From Brachybacterium sacelli (GTDB lineage Bacteria; Actinomycetota; Actinomycetes; Actinomycetales; Dermabacteraceae): a stretch of DNA of 64,000 bases. The translations under genes and the position numbers were made by a program. The DNA lies in NCBI RefSeq assembly GCF_017876545.1, contig NZ_JAGIOD010000001.1, positions 2,108,001 through 2,172,000 on the forward strand, given 5' to 3'. This document shows positions 24,146 through 33,315 of this stretch, one piece after another; position 1 is the first letter of the stretch, and each line of letters begins with the position of its first letter. The notes under the pieces were generated by a model that was not told the origin of the DNA, searched no databases, and was given only the letters and a program-made list of their open reading frames with translations.

Positions 24146-26245
24146 TCACGCGCTGGTGACGGACGTGCTGGTTCCGACGTCGATGGCATCGAGCCGGCCG
24201 ATCGCGTCCACGTGGTGGCAGGCCACGCGGGATGCACCGTGGGTGCGGGGGGTCGGGTCCTCGGCGCGGCAGAGCGCCTGCCGGTCCTCGTCGAGGAGCA
24301 GGTACAGGGGGCAGCGGGACGCGAAGGAGCACCCCTGGATGTCCTCGGTGGGGCTCGGGAGGTCCCCCTTGAGGATGATCTGGTTGCGCTCGCGCTCGAT
24401 CGTCGGGTCGGGGACGGGCACCGCGGACATCAGGGCCCTGGTGTACGGGTGGCGGGGCGAGGCGAAGACCTCCGCGACCGGGCCGTACTCGACGATGCGC
24501 CCGAGGTACATGACGGCGATCTGATCCGAGATCTCGCGGACGATCGCGAGGTCGTGGGCGACGAACAGGTAGGACAGCCCCAGCTGGTCGCGCAGGTCGG
24601 CCAGCAGGTTCATGACGCCCGCCTGCACGGACACGTCCAGGGCCGAGACCGGCTCGTCCAGGACCAGCAGCTTGGGATCGGTCATCAGGGCGCGGGCCAC
24701 CCCGATGCGCTGACGCTGGCCGCCCGAGAACTCGTGCGGATAACGGTCGGTCATCCGCGGGTCCAGACCCACCAGGGCGAGCTTCTCCTTGATCAGGGCG
24801 TCGCGCTCGCCCTTGGGGACCTTGTGGACCGTCAGCGGCTCGCCGACGATGTCGCCGACGGGAAGCCGCGGGTCGACCGCGGCCATCGGATCCTGGAAGA
24901 CGATCTGGACGTCGTTGCGCAGCGAGAGCCGGTCGCGCGTGGACAGCGAGCCGACGTCCTTGCCGGAGACCTTCAACGTGCCGGCCTGGGGCGCGATCAG
25001 CTCCATGATCTCCAGCGCGGTGGTGGACTTCCCGGAGCCGGACTCGCCCACCAGGCCGAGGGTCTCCCCGGGACGGATCTCGAAGTCGACCCCGTCGACC
25101 GCGCGGACGGTGCCGATCTCCCGGCGAAACACCGCGCCCTTGAACAATGGGAAGTGCCGCACCAGCCCCTGTGCCGCGACGACCGGCTCCTGCGTGGAGC
25201 GGTCGCCGACCTCGCGCGGCTCGAACGGCGGGCGGGGGAAGATGTCCGAGGTCGACAGGGTGCCTGCGGCGATCTCGTCGGCCCGATGGCAGGCGACGCG
25301 ACGATCGGTGTCCAGGACCACCTCGAGCTCGGGCTCGGTCCGGCGACATCTGTCCTGCACGGCGGGGCAGCGCGGAGCAAAGGGGCAGCCCGGGGGCAGT
25401 TCGGAGAGCACCGGCGGACGGCCCTCGAGGGGGACCAGGCGGTCCTTCCCGGCGCGCAGCATGTTCGGCACCGAGCGCAGCAGCCCCATGGTGTACGGCA
25501 TCCGCGGAGTCGCGAAGATGTCGTCGACGGGGCCGGTCTCGACCAGCTTGCCCGCGTACATCACGGCCACCCGGTCCACGTTGCCGGCGACCACGCCGAG
25601 GTCATGGGTGATCAGCACGACGGCGGCGCCCGTGACCTCCTTGGCTTTCTGCAGGACCTCGAGGATCTGGGCCTGGATGGTCACGTCCAGGGCGGTGGTC
25701 GGCTCGTCGGCGATGATCAGCGTCGGATCGTTCGCCATCGCGATGGCGATCATCGCGCGCTGGCGCATACCTCCGGAGAACTCGTGGGGGAACGCCTTCG
25801 CCCGCCGTTCAGGGGCGGGGATCCCGACGATCTTCAGCAGCTCGATGGCCCGCTTGCTCGCGCTGTCGGCGCTGAGGCCCTTGTCGTGGAGGGTCAGCGC
25901 CTCCTCGATCTGCTGGCCGATCGTGTACACGGGCGTCAGCGCGGACAGCGGATCCTGGAAGATCATCGTCATGTCCTTGCCGCGCAGTGCGGACAGTGAC
26001 CTGTCGTCGAGCCCCAGCAGGGACCGGCCGCGGTAGAGGATCTCGCCGTCGATCTGTGCGGAGGAGGGCAGCAGACCCATCACCGCCAGGGAGGAGACCG
26101 ACTTGCCGGAGCCGGATTCGCCGACGATGCCGAGGAACTCGCCCTCACCGACCGAATAGTTGACGCCGCGCACCGCCCGGACGCCGCCGGTGGCGTTCGG
26201 GAAGGTCACGGTCAGGTCCTTGACCTCGAGGATCGGCTCAGGCAC
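24146..26245 (-). CDS. Double ATP-binding protein (DppD-DppF fusion) of peptide ABC transporter
   Basis: A 699-residue fusion of both nucleotide-binding subunits. Domain 1 (about 1-330) has Walker A GESGSGKSVSS, signature SGGMRQRA and Walker B LIIADEPTTALD, ending with the oligopeptide C-terminal cysteine segment CPFAPRCPAVQDRC. Domain 2 (about 350-699) has GESGSGKSTT, SGGQRQRI and LLVLDEPVSALD, and ends with CSFASRCPLY. The two C-terminal cysteine motifs resemble the [4Fe-4S]-associated extension reported in some Opp/Dpp ATPases. It overlaps the permease gene by 8 bp. Confidence 0.95.
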   Translation of the reverse strand: MPEPILEVKDLTVTFPNATGGVRAVRGVNYSVGEGEFLGIVGESGSGKSVSSLAVMGLLPSSAQIDGEILYRGRSLLGLDDRSLSALRGKDMTMIFQDPLSALTPVYTIGQQIEEALTLHDKGLSADSASKRAIELLKIVGIPAPERRAKAFPHEFSGGMRQRAMIAIAMANDPTLIIADEPTTALDVTIQAQILEVLQKAKEVTGAAVVLITHDLGVVAGNVDRVAVMYAGKLVETGPVDDIFATPRMPYTMGLLRSVPNMLRAGKDRLVPLEGRPPVLSELPPGCPFAPRCPAVQDRCRRTEPELEVVLDTDRRVACHRADEIAAGTLSTSDIFPRPPFEPREVGDRSTQEPVVAAQGLVRHFPLFKGAVFRREIGTVRAVDGVDFEIRPGETLGLVGESGSGKSTTALEIMELIAPQAGTLKVSGKDVGSLSTRDRLSLRNDVQIVFQDPMAAVDPRLPVGDIVGEPLTVHKVPKGERDALIKEKLALVGLDPRMTDRYPHEFSGGQRQRIGVARALMTDPKLLVLDEPVSALDVSVQAGVMNLLADLRDQLGLSYLFVAHDLAIVREISDQIAVMYLGRIVEYGPVAEVFASPRHPYTRALMSAVPVPDPTIERERNQIILKGDLPSPTEDIQGCSFASRCPLYLLLDEDRQALCRAEDPTPRTHGASRVACHHVDAIGRLDAIDVGTSTSVTSA

Positions 26246-27224
26246 GGTTCACCTCGCTGGTGGGGTCGATGGCGTCGCGCAGGGCGTCGCCGAGCAGGGC
26301 GACAGCGGTCAGCAGGGCGACGAGGAAGACGGACGGGAAGTAGAAGGACCAGGGACGGGAGATGATTCCCGACTGGCCGTTCTGCAGCAGGGTGCCGAGG
26401 GAGACGTCCGGGTACTGGATGCCGAGCCCGAAGAACGACAGCGAGGTCTCGGCGAGGATCGCGTAGGCGACACCGAGGGTCGCGTCGATGATCAGCAGCG
26501 AGGCCACGTTCGGGATGATGTGCCGCCGCAGGATCGTGAAGGTGCCGACCCCCATGTAGCGGGCGGCCTTGACGAACTCCCGTTCCTTGAGGGACTTCGT
26601 CTGGTTCTTCACGATCTGGGCCATGATCATCCAGCCGAAGCAGGCGATGGCCAGCACGATCAGCAGCCAGCTGGGCATGCTCGCCAGCTGCTGCAGTCCG
26701 GCCGGGAGCGACTCGGGCGCCTGGATGGCGGGGGAGAGCAGCAGCAGGATGTAGAAGACGGGCAGCACCAGGAACAGGTTGATGAACCAGCTGATGATGG
26801 TCTCGGTCCAACCGCCCACGTATCCGGCCAGTGAGCCGAGGAACGCGGCCAGCAGGGTCGCCAGGGGAGCGGCGACGAAACCGATCAGCAGCGACATCTG
26901 CAGGCCGCTGGTGATGCCGGCGTACAGGTCGCGGCCGACGGAATCGGTGCCGAACCAGTGCTGCCCCGACGGCGGGGAGTTCTGGCTGTAGGAATCGGTG
27001 TCCGTGTACTGGTAGATGTTCGGGATGTTCCCGAACAGCGAGAACAGCACGATCAGGACGATCACCGTCGCGCCGATCCAGAAGTTGGGCTTGGTCCTCA
27101 GGCGCCTCCAGACCAGCTGGAGGCGGGAGATCGGCTTGTGCTCCTTCTCCGGAGAGATCCCCTGGGTCGGTTCGACGTCCTGAGGGAGGTCCTCTGCGAT
27201 GTCCGCAGGCTGCTGCATGGTCAT
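26238..27224 (-). CDS. Peptide ABC transporter permease (DppC type)
   Basis: A 328-residue permease. A long cytoplasmic N-terminus precedes a first membrane segment at about residue 50. GTDSVGRDLYAGITSGLQMS is the family hallmark, and the EFVKAARYMGVGTF loop contacts the ATPase. It pairs with the DppB-type protein encoded 4 bp upstream. The ATG at 27224 (MTMQQP) is preferred; 27218 is an in-frame alternative. Confidence 0.93.
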   Translation of the reverse strand: MTMQQPADIAEDLPQDVEPTQGISPEKEHKPISRLQLVWRRLRTKPNFWIGATVIVLIVLFSLFGNIPNIYQYTDTDSYSQNSPPSGQHWFGTDSVGRDLYAGITSGLQMSLLIGFVAAPLATLLAAFLGSLAGYVGGWTETIISWFINLFLVLPVFYILLLLSPAIQAPESLPAGLQQLASMPSWLLIVLAIACFGWMIMAQIVKNQTKSLKEREFVKAARYMGVGTFTILRRHIIPNVASLLIIDATLGVAYAILAETSLSFFGLGIQYPDVSLGTLLQNGQSGIISRPWSFYFPSVFLVALLTAVALLGDALRDAIDPTSEVNRA

Positions 27225-27228
27225 GGGG

Positions 27229-28260
27229 TCACATCCTCACGCGCGGATCGAGGGCGGCGTACAGGATCTCCGAGAGGGTCGAGGCGAACAGGACCAGGAC
27301 GGAGGCGAAGCAGACGACGCCCGCCATGGCGTTGATGTCGGAGGTCTGGACGGCCTGGATGCCGTACTGGCCCATCCCCGCCCAGGAGAAGATGACCTCC
27401 AGGAAGGTGGAGCCCGCGATGAGGGTGCCGAACTGGTAGGCGAAGTACGTGGACATCGGGATCAGCGCGACGCGCACGCCGTGCTTGATGAGTGCCCGGG
27501 TGCGGGTCGCTCCCTTCGCGCGGGCGGTGCGGATGAAGTCCGAACCCAGCACGTCGAGCATGACCGCGCGCTGGTAGCGGGAGTAGCCGGCGGCGCCGAA
27601 CATCATCAGCGCGATCGTCGGCAGCAGCAGGTGTATCCCGAGGTCCCAGATCGCCCCCCAGCCCTCGTACCCCGGTGAGTAGGCCCCCGAGAATCTGATC
27701 AGCTGGAACCCCAGCAGACGGTTCAGGTGCGTCGCCAGGATCATCAGCAGCAGGCCGCCGACGAAGGTCGGGGTGGAGATGAGGATGAAGGAGGCGTAGG
27801 AGATGACCTGATCGGAGAACTTGTACTGCCGCACCGCGCCCCACACCCCGAGGATGACGCCCAGGATCGCGCCGAGCAGGCTGCCTATCAGCAGCAGCCG
27901 CAGGCTGACGCCGGCGCGGCCGAGCCACTCGATCTGCCAGAAGGTCAGGGCGTTCTCGGGCTTGCCGAGCATCTCCGTGATGACCCACTTGTTCGACAGG
28001 CTCATCCCGAGCTTCTCGTGGAACGGCGCGGTGACGATGTTCTCGATCCAGTTCCATGTGCGCAGGGCGACCGGGTCCTCCCGGTAGACGCCGTACTTGC
28101 GCATCAGGGCCGCGATCGACTCCTCGGGCACCGGGGGGTTCACCCCCTGGTACTTCTTGGCCGGGTTGAGGAAGGTGCTCGCCGCCATGTAGGAGAACGT
28201 CGTCGCCACGCAGGTCAGGATCAGATAATTGACGAAGCGACGGAGGACGTACAGGATCAT
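27229..28260 (-). CDS. Peptide ABC transporter permease (DppB type)
   Basis: A 343-residue permease starting MILYVLRRFVNYLILT. Compared with usual DppB proteins it has a longer external loop after the first membrane segment (about residues 30-105, with two tryptophans). The coupling loop is SDFIRTARAKGATRTRAL. First gene of the operon permease B - permease C - double ATPase - binding protein. The reading frame is open for 71 more codons upstream, but MILYVLRR is the standard start. Confidence 0.93.
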   Translation of the reverse strand: MILYVLRRFVNYLILTCVATTFSYMAASTFLNPAKKYQGVNPPVPEESIAALMRKYGVYREDPVALRTWNWIENIVTAPFHEKLGMSLSNKWVITEMLGKPENALTFWQIEWLGRAGVSLRLLLIGSLLGAILGVILGVWGAVRQYKFSDQVISYASFILISTPTFVGGLLLMILATHLNRLLGFQLIRFSGAYSPGYEGWGAIWDLGIHLLLPTIALMMFGAAGYSRYQRAVMLDVLGSDFIRTARAKGATRTRALIKHGVRVALIPMSTYFAYQFGTLIAGSTFLEVIFSWAGMGQYGIQAVQTSDINAMAGVVCFASVLVLFASTLSEILYAALDPRVRM

Positions 28261-28651
28261 CGACGCCCTCCGGACCCGGAGGGTGCGGAGGCGACCGGCA
28301 GGGCGCCGTGCATCATCGCTCGGCCCGGGGGCTTCACGTCCGGGCGACGGCGCACGAAGGGGCGAGGGGACTTCGGCACGGGGGTTCCTCACATGATCGA
28401 TGCACGGCCGGCGACGTTGCGAGACCGACGAGTAGGTTCGTGCACTGTAGGACACGTCACGTCGCATCCCCACCGTGTGTGGACCACCATGTCCTAATCG
28501 TTATGCAGCCTCTCCCACGCGGGAACCCCGTGGCGCCGCCTTGCCTCGTGGAAAGCAGTGGCGCCGTCGGCGTCCTTGTGCATGCGGCAGGTTCCGCACA
28601 GTTGTCCGCGACTCGCCGGGCGCCTGCTACCGGGCGGTCGGGACCTGCTCC
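28261..28651. other. Intergenic region upstream of the peptide transporter
   Basis: The 391 bp between the dppB-type gene and moaD (both minus strand) hold the promoter of the transporter operon and the 3' end of the moaA-moaD unit. A TACAGT box on the minus strand (28444-28449) is the best -10 candidate; no good -35 goes with it. Long frames here are antisense or composition shadows. I see no RNA gene. Confidence 0.4.
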
Positions 28652-28993
28652 TCAGCCGCCGGCGAAGGGCGGCAGCACGTCCAGCCGGTCGCCCTCGGCC
28701 AGCTCCCGGCCGCGGTCCGTGCAGGCGATCGCATTAACCAGGAAGCTCGAGCGGCCTATCACCTGGGCCGCCTGCGGGGAGGCGGCGGAGAGGAGATCCT
28801 CGAGCGCCTCTTGCAGCGTCGTGCCGTGCACGGTCGTGGTGTCGGCCCTGTACTCGGCGGCCGCCCCCGCGAAGAGCTGCACCGCGATGGCAGGGGCGTC
28901 GCGAGAGGTCGTGGCGGCGTCGGTCGTCCTGGCAGCGCCTGCCGTCCCGGCGGCGTCCGCCGTCCCTGAGGGAGTTCCCGTTCTCGCGTGCAT
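28652..28993 (-). CDS. moaD: Molybdopterin synthase small subunit MoaD
   Basis: A 113-residue ubiquitin-like sulfur carrier ending in the essential Gly-Gly (DVLPPFAGG). The C-terminal Gly is thiocarboxylated and donates sulfur to precursor Z together with MoaE. About 33 Ala/Thr-rich N-terminal residues precede the conserved beta-grasp core (IAVQLFAGAAAEY), so the protein is longer than the usual 80-90 residues. It starts 13 bp after moaA with GGGAGAG before the ATG. Its partner MoaE is fused to MogA across the divergent junction. Confidence 0.9.
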   Translation of the reverse strand: MHARTGTPSGTADAAGTAGAARTTDAATTSRDAPAIAVQLFAGAAAEYRADTTTVHGTTLQEALEDLLSAASPQAAQVIGRSSFLVNAIACTDRGRELAEGDRLDVLPPFAGG

Positions 28994-29006
28994 CGTCTCT
29001 CCCTGC

Positions 29007-30107
29007 TCAGCCGCCGATGGCGCTCATCGGGCGCTCGGGCTGGACGAAGTCGTCCTGGTCCATGCCGTGACCGGCCTTCTTGCCCCAGTGGGCGGCGCGC
29101 CAGGTCTCCGCGATCGCCTCGTCGTCGCCCCCGGAGCGCAATGCGCCTCGCAGATCGGTCTCCTCGCGGGAGAACAGGCACGTGCGCACTCGACCCTCGG
29201 CGGTCAGACGGGTGCGACGGCAGTCGGCGCAGAAGGGGCGGGTGACCGAGGCGATGATCCCGACCCGACCGCGGTGGGCTCCGTTCGCACGGTCGGTCAC
29301 CTCGAACAGCTCGGCGGGAGCGCCGTGACGCTCCTCGTCGACGGGGGTCAGGAGGTAGCGCTCGGCGAGTAGGCCGTGGACGTCGGCCGCGGTGATCATC
29401 GAGCTGCGGTCCCAGATGTGATCCGCATCCAGCGGCATCTGCTCGATGACCCGCAGCTGGAGATCACGGGCCAGGCACCAGTCCAGCAGCTCCGGCAGTT
29501 CGTGGTCGTTCACGCCCGGCAGCAGCACCGAGTTGACCTTGATCGGGTCCATGCCGGATTCCCGCGCACCGTCGATGCCGGCCAGCACCCGGTGCAGCAG
29601 GGGTCGACGGCTGAGTCGTTCGAAGGTCTCGGAGACCACGGAGTCCAGCGAGACGTTGATGCGGTCCAGGCCCGCGTCCCGCAGTCGCTCGGCGCGGTGG
29701 TCCAGACCGATCGCGTTCGTGGTCAGCGAGATGTCCGGGCGCGGTGAGAGGGCGGCGACGCCCGCGATGATCTCCTCGAGGTCCGGTCGCGTCAGCGGCT
29801 CTCCACCGGTGAAGCGCACCTGCTCGATGCCCAGGCGCTCGACCCCAACCCGCACCAGGTGCACCACCTCCTCGGCCGAGAGCATCTGCTCCTTGTTCAG
29901 GAAGGTGAGCCCCGAGGCCGGCATGCAGTAGGTGCAGCGCAGATTGCAGAAATCGGTCAGTGACAGGCGCAGGTCCGTGGCCGCGCGACCGTAGCGGTCC
30001 GCGAGATCCGGCGTGGCCGGCCGGTCGGAGGTGTCCGGCAGCGCATCGGCGGTCTCGTCCGTCGTGCGCGGTTTGGGCATGCCCAGGGCGATACGGCGGG
30101 AAGCCAT
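29007..30107 (-). CDS. moaA: GTP 3',8-cyclase MoaA
   Basis: A 366-residue radical-SAM enzyme making the first Moco intermediate from GTP. The N-terminal [4Fe-4S] cluster motif is CNLRCTYC (Cys54, 58, 61). The C-terminal cluster lies in FCADCRRTRL and RVRTCLF. The protein ends with the conserved Gly-Gly tail (SAIGG) needed for activity with MoaC. The start at 30107 (MASRRIALG) follows GGAGGA. It heads the moaA-moaD unit, divergent from moeA-moaC-mogA/moaE. Confidence 0.96.
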   Translation of the reverse strand: MASRRIALGMPKPRTTDETADALPDTSDRPATPDLADRYGRAATDLRLSLTDFCNLRCTYCMPASGLTFLNKEQMLSAEEVVHLVRVGVERLGIEQVRFTGGEPLTRPDLEEIIAGVAALSPRPDISLTTNAIGLDHRAERLRDAGLDRINVSLDSVVSETFERLSRRPLLHRVLAGIDGARESGMDPIKVNSVLLPGVNDHELPELLDWCLARDLQLRVIEQMPLDADHIWDRSSMITAADVHGLLAERYLLTPVDEERHGAPAELFEVTDRANGAHRGRVGIIASVTRPFCADCRRTRLTAEGRVRTCLFSREETDLRGALRSGGDDEAIAETWRAAHWGKKAGHGMDQDDFVQPERPMSAIGG

Positions 30108-30264
30108 GGCACTGTCCTCCTTACGCGACGCGGTTGCCCGTCCAGGATAGGCCTCCCGGCGGCGACGGGGTCGAGACCTCGCCCCGCGCGCCATACTGGG
30201 AGTGGCCGCACACCGCGCCGCATGAGACCTGCACGACCTCCAGGACGACGGGAGACCTCTGACG

Positions 30265-31548
30265 ATGTCCGGTGCCGAACGCATCCCCCTGGCCGATCAC
30301 GTGGCCGACGCCCTCGCCCTGCTGGCCCCCGTGCGGCGGCGCGAGACGGTGGGTCTGGACCGGGAGCTGGTGGGCCGGGTGGCGGCCGCCGAGGCTCGCG
30401 CTCGCGTCGACGTGCCCGGCCATGACAACTCCCAGATGGATGGATACGCCCTCGCGAGCGCCGACCTCGCCGCAGCACGTCGCGCCGGTGGCGACGGCGC
30501 CGCGGCGACCCTGCCTCTGGGGCCGACGATCGCGGCCGGTGACCGCCCGGGCACGCTGGACCCGGCCACCGCGCGGCCGATCATGACCGGTGCCCCGATC
30601 CCCGCCGGCGCCGACCTGGTGATCCCCGTCGAGGAGAGCGCCGCGGGCAGCTTCGAGGCGGGAGCGGCAGGAGCGGAGCAGGTGGGAGCGGTGACCCTGA
30701 GCCCGGATGCCCTCGACCCCGGGCGCTTCGTGCGCCGCCGCGGCTCCGACACCCGCTGCGGGGACACCGTCCTGCGGGTGGGGCAGACGCTGACCCCCGC
30801 GCGCATCGCCCACCTCGCCGCGTGCGGCACCGGCGCGGTGGAGGTCGAGGCCCCGCTGCGGGTGATCGTGCTGTCCACCGGCAGCGAGATCGCCGCCGGG
30901 GGCGCGGTGCCCGAGGCCGCTGGGGTGTTCGACGCCAACGGGCCCGGTCTCGCCGCCGCTCTCACCGCGGCCGGGGCCGAGGTGGTCGCCCGCGGTGTCG
31001 TGCCCGACGACGTGGGGGCGCTGGTCGCGCAGCTGCGCGATCAGGTCGCCGTCCACGACGCCGATCTGATCGTCAGCAGCGGCGGGGTCAGCGCCGGCGC
31101 CTTCGAGGTGGTGCGGCACGCCGCCGACGACGACGGGGTGACGATGGCCTTCCCCACGGTCGCCCTGCAGCCCGGCGGGCCGCAGGGGATCGGCACCCTC
31201 GACCTTCCCGAGCGCCGCGTGCCCTGGCTCGCGTTCCCCGGCAACCCCGTCTCCGCGCTGCTGAGCTGCGAGCTCATCGCCCGCCCGGCCCTCGGCGCCC
31301 CGCCCCGCACCCGCCTGCGCCTGCCCCTGCGGCTGGAGGCGCCCGAGCCCTCGCCGCCGGCGCTCGAGCAGTACCGACGGGCCCGGGTGCTGCCCTCGGG
31401 CGGGGTGCGACTGGTCGGGGGAGCGTCCTCGCACCTGATCGGAGGGCTCGCCGCCGCCGACGCCCTGGTCCTCGTTCCCGTCGGCCTCGACACGATCCGC
31501 GACGGCGACGTCCTGGAGACCCTGCTGATCCCCGGAGGAGACTCATGA
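30265..31548 (+). CDS. moeA: Molybdopterin molybdenumtransferase (MoeA paralogue 2)
   Basis: A 427-residue MoeA with MDGYALASAD, IMTGAPIPAGADLVIPVE, STGSEIAAGG, SSGGVSAGAFE and FPGNPVSALLS, plus the C-terminal beta-barrel. This copy keeps the canonical Asn loop that the other MoeA in the window lacks, and it sits inside the Moco cluster, so it is probably the housekeeping enzyme. The ATG overlaps nothing upstream; its stop overlaps the moaC start (ATGA). Confidence 0.94.
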   Translation: MSGAERIPLADHVADALALLAPVRRRETVGLDRELVGRVAAAEARARVDVPGHDNSQMDGYALASADLAAARRAGGDGAAATLPLGPTIAAGDRPGTLDPATARPIMTGAPIPAGADLVIPVEESAAGSFEAGAAGAEQVGAVTLSPDALDPGRFVRRRGSDTRCGDTVLRVGQTLTPARIAHLAACGTGAVEVEAPLRVIVLSTGSEIAAGGAVPEAAGVFDANGPGLAAALTAAGAEVVARGVVPDDVGALVAQLRDQVAVHDADLIVSSGGVSAGAFEVVRHAADDDGVTMAFPTVALQPGGPQGIGTLDLPERRVPWLAFPGNPVSALLSCELIARPALGAPPRTRLRLPLRLEAPEPSPPALEQYRRARVLPSGGVRLVGGASSHLIGGLAAADALVLVPVGLDTIRDGDVLETLLIPGGDS

Positions 31549-32093
31549 CCCACGGCCCCGAGAACCTGTCCCATGTGCGGGCCGACGGCTCCGCCCACAT
31601 GGTCGACGTGACCGACAAGGCCACCACCTCCCGTGAGGCCACCGCCCGCGCCGTGCTGCGCACCCGGCCCGATGTCGTCGCGCGGATCGCGGACGGTGAC
31701 CTGCCCAAGGGGGAAGCGCTCGCGACCGCGCGCCTCGCGGGGATCATGGGGGCCAAGCGCACCAGCGACCTCGTCCCGCTGTGCCACCCGCTGCCGCTGA
31801 GCGGCGTCGAGCTCGACCTCACGCCTCGCGAGGACCACGTCGAGATCATCGCCCGGGTGCGCACCCGGGGCGTCACCGGCGTCGAGATGGAGGCGCTCAC
31901 CGCGGCCTCCGTCGCCGCGCTGACCGTCTACGACATGATCAAGGCCGTCGACCACCTCGCCACCATCGAGCAGGTGCAGGTCCTGGCCAAGTCCGGCGGC
32001 AAGAGCGGAGACTGGCGTCGCGAGGAGGAGACAGGAATGCCCGCGGCCGAACGCGGCAGCGCCCCAGGTCCGGAGACGGAGGAGCGCTCGTGA
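31545..32093 (+). CDS. moaC: Cyclic pyranopterin monophosphate synthase MoaC
   Basis: A 182-residue MoaC converting the MoaA product to cyclic pyranopterin monophosphate. Hallmarks are HMVDVTDKATTSREA, LVPLCHPLPLSGVELDL and GVTGVEMEALTAASVAALTV with YDMIKAVD. The catalytic Lys lies in that last helix region. The C-terminus has about 25 extra low-complexity residues. It starts inside the moeA stop (ATGA) and its stop overlaps the GTG of the fusion gene, so three genes are coupled. Confidence 0.95.
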   Translation: MTHGPENLSHVRADGSAHMVDVTDKATTSREATARAVLRTRPDVVARIADGDLPKGEALATARLAGIMGAKRTSDLVPLCHPLPLSGVELDLTPREDHVEIIARVRTRGVTGVEMEALTAASVAALTVYDMIKAVDHLATIEQVQVLAKSGGKSGDWRREEETGMPAAERGSAPGPETEERS

Positions 32094-33217
32094 AGGACAT
32101 GCCCGCCCGGCGCAGCGACGCGGACTGCGCCCGGCGCGAGAATCCGCTCCAGGCGCCGGTCCTGCGCGGCAGCGCGCGGATCCTCATCGCCTCGAGCCGC
32201 GCGGCCGACGGCACCTATGAGGACCGCACCGGGCCGCTGCTCGAGGACTGGCTGCGCGGACGGGGGCTCGAGCCCGTGCAGAAGCAGGTGGTGGCCGACG
32301 GGCCCGAGGTCGGCGCGGCCGTCCGGGAGGCGATCGCGGCGGGAGCGGATCTCGTGATCACCTCGGGCGGCACCGGGATCAGTCCCACCGACGTCACGCC
32401 CGAGCAGGTCGCGCCGCTGATCGAGCGCGAGATGCCCGGCGTGCTCGAGGCAGTGCGCCGAGTGGGCGCCGAGAAGGCCCCGACCTCACTGCTCAGCCGG
32501 GGCATCGCCGGGATGGCCGGACGCAGCTTCGTGGTCACTCTGCCGGGATCACGCGGGGGAGTGCGCGACGGGATCGCCGTCCTCGACCCGGTGCTGGACC
32601 ACCTCCTCGACCAGCGCGACGGCGGCGGGCACGAGAGGGCGACGGGCCAGGAGTCGAGCACGGTGTCGAGCGGGGCGTCGAACAGGTCGTCGAGCACGGA
32701 TGCGAGCACCGACCCGACCCGCGGCGCGGCGCAGCTGACCGGCGAGCCCGGTCAGCTGCACGTCGCCGGGGACCCGTCGATGGGGCCCTCCGCGGAGCGG
32801 GTGCGCCGCGCCGAGGTGCGCGAGGACGACCTCTCCGTCGCGGCGATGGTCGAGGCAGTCGCCGATCCGCGGTGCGGGGCGATCGTCACCTTCGACGGGG
32901 TGGTCCGCGATCACGACGGGGGTCGCGGCGTCGACCGCCTGGAGTACTCCGCGCACCCCGGCGCCGCGGGCGTGATGGGCGAGGTGGCCCGGGAGATCGC
33001 TGAGCGCTATCCCGACACCCTGGTCGCGATCGCCCATCGCCACGGTCCGCTGGGGATCGGGGACAGCGCGCTGGTCTGCGCCGTCGCGGCCCCGCACCGC
33101 AAGCAGGCCTTCGTCGCCTGCGACGACCTCGTCGACACCGTCAAGGAGCGCCTGCCGATCTGGAAGCACCAGGTGTTCGACGACGGCGAGAGCGAATGGG
33201 TCGGGGCCCTGGGCTGA
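32090..33217 (+). CDS. Fused molybdopterin adenylyltransferase-like (MogA/MoaB) and MoaE protein
   Basis: A 375-residue fusion. Residues about 25-180 are a MogA/MoaB domain (SSRAADGTYEDRTG, TSGGTGISPTDVTPE, LPGSRGG). A Ser/Thr-rich linker of about 55 residues follows, then MoaE (about 245-375) with FDGVVRDHDGGR, LEYSAH, AHRHGPLGIGD and KERLPIWKHQVF, the last carrying the catalytic lysine. One chain would thus supply both the adenylation step preparing metal insertion and the large subunit of molybdopterin synthase. GTG 32090 follows GGAGG and overlaps moaC (GTGA); ATG 32099 is an alternative. Confidence 0.9.
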   Translation: MKDMPARRSDADCARRENPLQAPVLRGSARILIASSRAADGTYEDRTGPLLEDWLRGRGLEPVQKQVVADGPEVGAAVREAIAAGADLVITSGGTGISPTDVTPEQVAPLIEREMPGVLEAVRRVGAEKAPTSLLSRGIAGMAGRSFVVTLPGSRGGVRDGIAVLDPVLDHLLDQRDGGGHERATGQESSTVSSGASNRSSSTDASTDPTRGAAQLTGEPGQLHVAGDPSMGPSAERVRRAEVREDDLSVAAMVEAVADPRCGAIVTFDGVVRDHDGGRGVDRLEYSAHPGAAGVMGEVAREIAERYPDTLVAIAHRHGPLGIGDSALVCAVAAPHRKQAFVACDDLVDTVKERLPIWKHQVFDDGESEWVGALG

Positions 33218-33303
33218 GGGTCGGGGGCTGGGGGTCGTGGGCTGAGAGCTGAGCGCGGCGGGGACGAGCACCTGCCCGTCACCGCCTCGTCACCTGCGGT
33301 GGA

Positions 33304-33309
33304 TACGGT
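33304..33309 (+). promoter_or_regulatory. -10 box of the cAMP phosphodiesterase-like gene
   Basis: TACGGT lies 6 nt before the ATG at 33316 with no Shine-Dalgarno between. Confidence 0.5.
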
Positions 33310-33315
33310 GCTCAC

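Noticed and set aside
22333..24159. 608-codon plus-strand frame opposite the binding-protein gene
   Set aside because: Antisense shadow of a clear SBP_bac_5 gene; its translation is Arg/Val/Asp-rich repeats with no domain, as expected from high third-position GC.
28261..28651. A small RNA or hidden gene in the 391-bp gap
   Set aside because: No start with ribosome site or -10 box leads to a convincing frame and no strong structured element with a terminator is seen.
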